Source: Clostridiaceae bacterium (lineage in GTDB: Bacteria; Bacillota; Clostridia; Oscillospirales; Acutalibacteraceae). From it: 14,766 nt of DNA. Each line of letters begins with the position of its first letter. Within the stretch, counting starts at the first letter, position 1. The stretch lies in contig JAEDGF010000044.1 of assembly GCA_016297645.1 (NCBI GenBank), forward strand, positions 1 to 14,766. The letters are read 5' to 3'. The position numbers were made by a program, and so were the translations under genes. This document shows, in pieces, positions 14,036-14,766 of this stretch. The notes under the pieces were generated by a model. It was not told the origin of the DNA and made no database searches. It saw only the letters and a program-made list of their open reading frames with translations.

Positions 14036-14082
14036 AAAAAACCCCCGAAAACCGCAGAAATGCGAGGTTTTCGGGGGCTTTT
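14036..14082. terminator. Bidirectional intrinsic terminator after tRNA-fMet
   Basis: A 12-bp perfect stem, CCCCCGAAAACC (14042-14053) with GGTTTTCGGGGG (14066-14077), has an inner GCA/TGC extension. CTTTT follows on the plus strand; six Ts then GTTT follow on the minus strand (14041 downward). It can stop both the tRNA transcript and leftward transcripts from the prophage. Confidence 0.9.
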
Positions 14083-14266
14083 AATGTCCTGTTTTGACCG
14101 TTCATTTTCTGTAAAAACAGGTCAAAAACGGGGAGTCAACTTAAAAAATGCAAGTCAGATGCAAGTCAAAATACAGTTAGATTCTCCCATCAGAGCTTCT
14201 GCATATTCATGCAAATTTCATTCCACTTGTCCGGGACAGCTGCCATCGTAATAACGACAATCGTTA
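14083..14266. other. Element-end non-coding stretch with possible att-arm sites
   Basis: It holds nested inverted repeats (14088-14127), tandem copies of a 10-mer (14148-14168), and an 18-residue ORF on the minus strand (14190-14246) beginning MAAVPDKWNEIC. That ORF has no ribosome site of note and could be a gene remnant. Nothing else is credible. Confidence 0.5.
14148..14168 (+). repeat. Tandem 10-mer, possible integrase arm site
   Basis: ATGCAAGTCA occurs at 14148-14157 and 14159-14168, period 11 (one helical turn). Tandem short sites near an att core are typical of tyrosine-recombinase arm-binding sites; no protein here confirms it. Confidence 0.55.
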
Positions 14267-14704
14267 TTATTCTTTATCTGTCGGTTCCGCCGTTTCAGTC
14301 TGCTTCTTTTTAAGCACCGATATTGCGTTGGTTATCACCGTAGGAATAGGCACGCCCATAAGCCCTGCGTTTTCGGTGATCGATATAACCTCATTCACGA
14401 TAAACGCAATGCACACGCCGTCGCGAAGATAGTTTGTCCCGATGAGCATATCGAGCCGCACCGCCACAAAGACGATAAGCAGCGTCACACCTTTTCTGCA
14501 CAGACCCTTCCAACCGGCACGGCTTTCAAGTCCGCCGTTTTCGCTTTTTTCGGACTTCTTAAACACACCGGCAACGACAAGACCCGTTATGTAATCAATT
14601 GCCATAAACACAATAAGCGTTATCATAGACGCGTCCCATCCTCCAAACAACCAAGCTATGCCCGCGCCGACAGCGCCAAGCACCGCACATAATGTCTCTT
14701 TCAT
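14267..14704 (-). CDS. Phage holin, TcdE/Cph1 type (holin family 4)
   Basis: 145 residues, forming pores in the cytoplasmic membrane at the end of the lytic cycle so that endolysin reaches the wall. ATG 14704 follows AAAGGAAGTG and gives MKETLCAVLGAVGAG; a 17-residue upstream extension of the frame lacks support. There are four hydrophobic segments: about 5-21, 26-48, 72-89 and 95-112. Between the second and third are the basic KKSEKSE and ESRAGWKGLCRK stretches. Family marks are MAIDYITGLVVAG and the FIVNEVISITENAG motif near residues 101-114. A charged tail (KKKQTETAEPTDKE) ends the protein. An endolysin would be expected nearby but is outside the window. Its position beside tRNA-fMet supports a prophage end. 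Confidence 0.92.
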   Translation of the reverse strand: MKETLCAVLGAVGAGIAWLFGGWDASMITLIVFMAIDYITGLVVAGVFKKSEKSENGGLESRAGWKGLCRKGVTLLIVFVAVRLDMLIGTNYLRDGVCIAFIVNEVISITENAGLMGVPIPTVITNAISVLKKKQTETAEPTDKE

Positions 14705-14766
14705 CCTTTTCACTTCCTTTGGTACAATATTAGCGTAGCCGCAGGTCGGTACCACGACAGGATTTA

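Overview
The window reads as a chromosome segment of a Gram-positive Clostridia-type bacterium, most like the Oscillospirales/Ruminococcaceae of the gut. Support: a rimP-nusA-ylxR-ylxQ-infB-rbfA-nrnA-truB-ribF cluster in the Firmicutes order, YlxR and YlxQ homologues, strong GGAGG ribosome sites, SigA-type promoters with almost constant 17-bp spacers, tRNA genes with encoded CCA, and a Cys4 zinc-ribbon membrane protein. The lineage is inference; Firmicutes is nearly certain.

Layout. (1) 1-913: an accessory patch with a phage-like control region. A leftward promoter drives a 32-residue truncated HTH-like ORF that overlaps a partial gene running off the window. A rightward promoter drives an XRE repressor that starts at TTG. 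Between them lie an 11-bp inverted repeat and a smaller palindrome inside the leftward promoter spacer. (2) 957-1309: tRNA-Met(CAU, elongator) and tRNA-Glu(UUC) on the minus strand, with a consensus promoter packed against the end of ribF and a terminator at 957-988. (3) 1318-9337: a nine-gene translation and transcription operon on the minus strand, expressed from a promoter at 9309-9337 through a leader with a GNRA-loop hairpin. (4) 9607-10980: divergent maf-comF operon. (5) 11058-12596: exported PHP-domain protein with a hydrophobic, basic C-terminal tail. (6) 12746-13498: zinc-ribbon, single-TM protein. (7) 13499-13898: non-coding, with a duplicated 18-mer and a long hairpin. (8) 13899-14082: initiator tRNA-fMet with a very strong promoter and a bidirectional terminator. 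(9) About 14033 to the right edge: what looks like the lysis end of a prophage using the fMet tRNA 3' end as attachment site (holin, tandem 10-mers, nested inverted repeats).

The central operon couples ribosome maturation (RimP, RbfA), transcription elongation (NusA), initiation (IF2), tRNA modification (TruB), RNA or nucleotide turnover (NrnA) and flavin cofactor synthesis (RibF). No terminator was seen between ribF and the two tRNAs, so the operon may read into them. I see no clearly new multi-gene system. The most interesting signals are at the edges: the disrupted immunity-like region on the left, and the prophage junction with U-U mismatches in the T-stem of initiator tRNA on the right.
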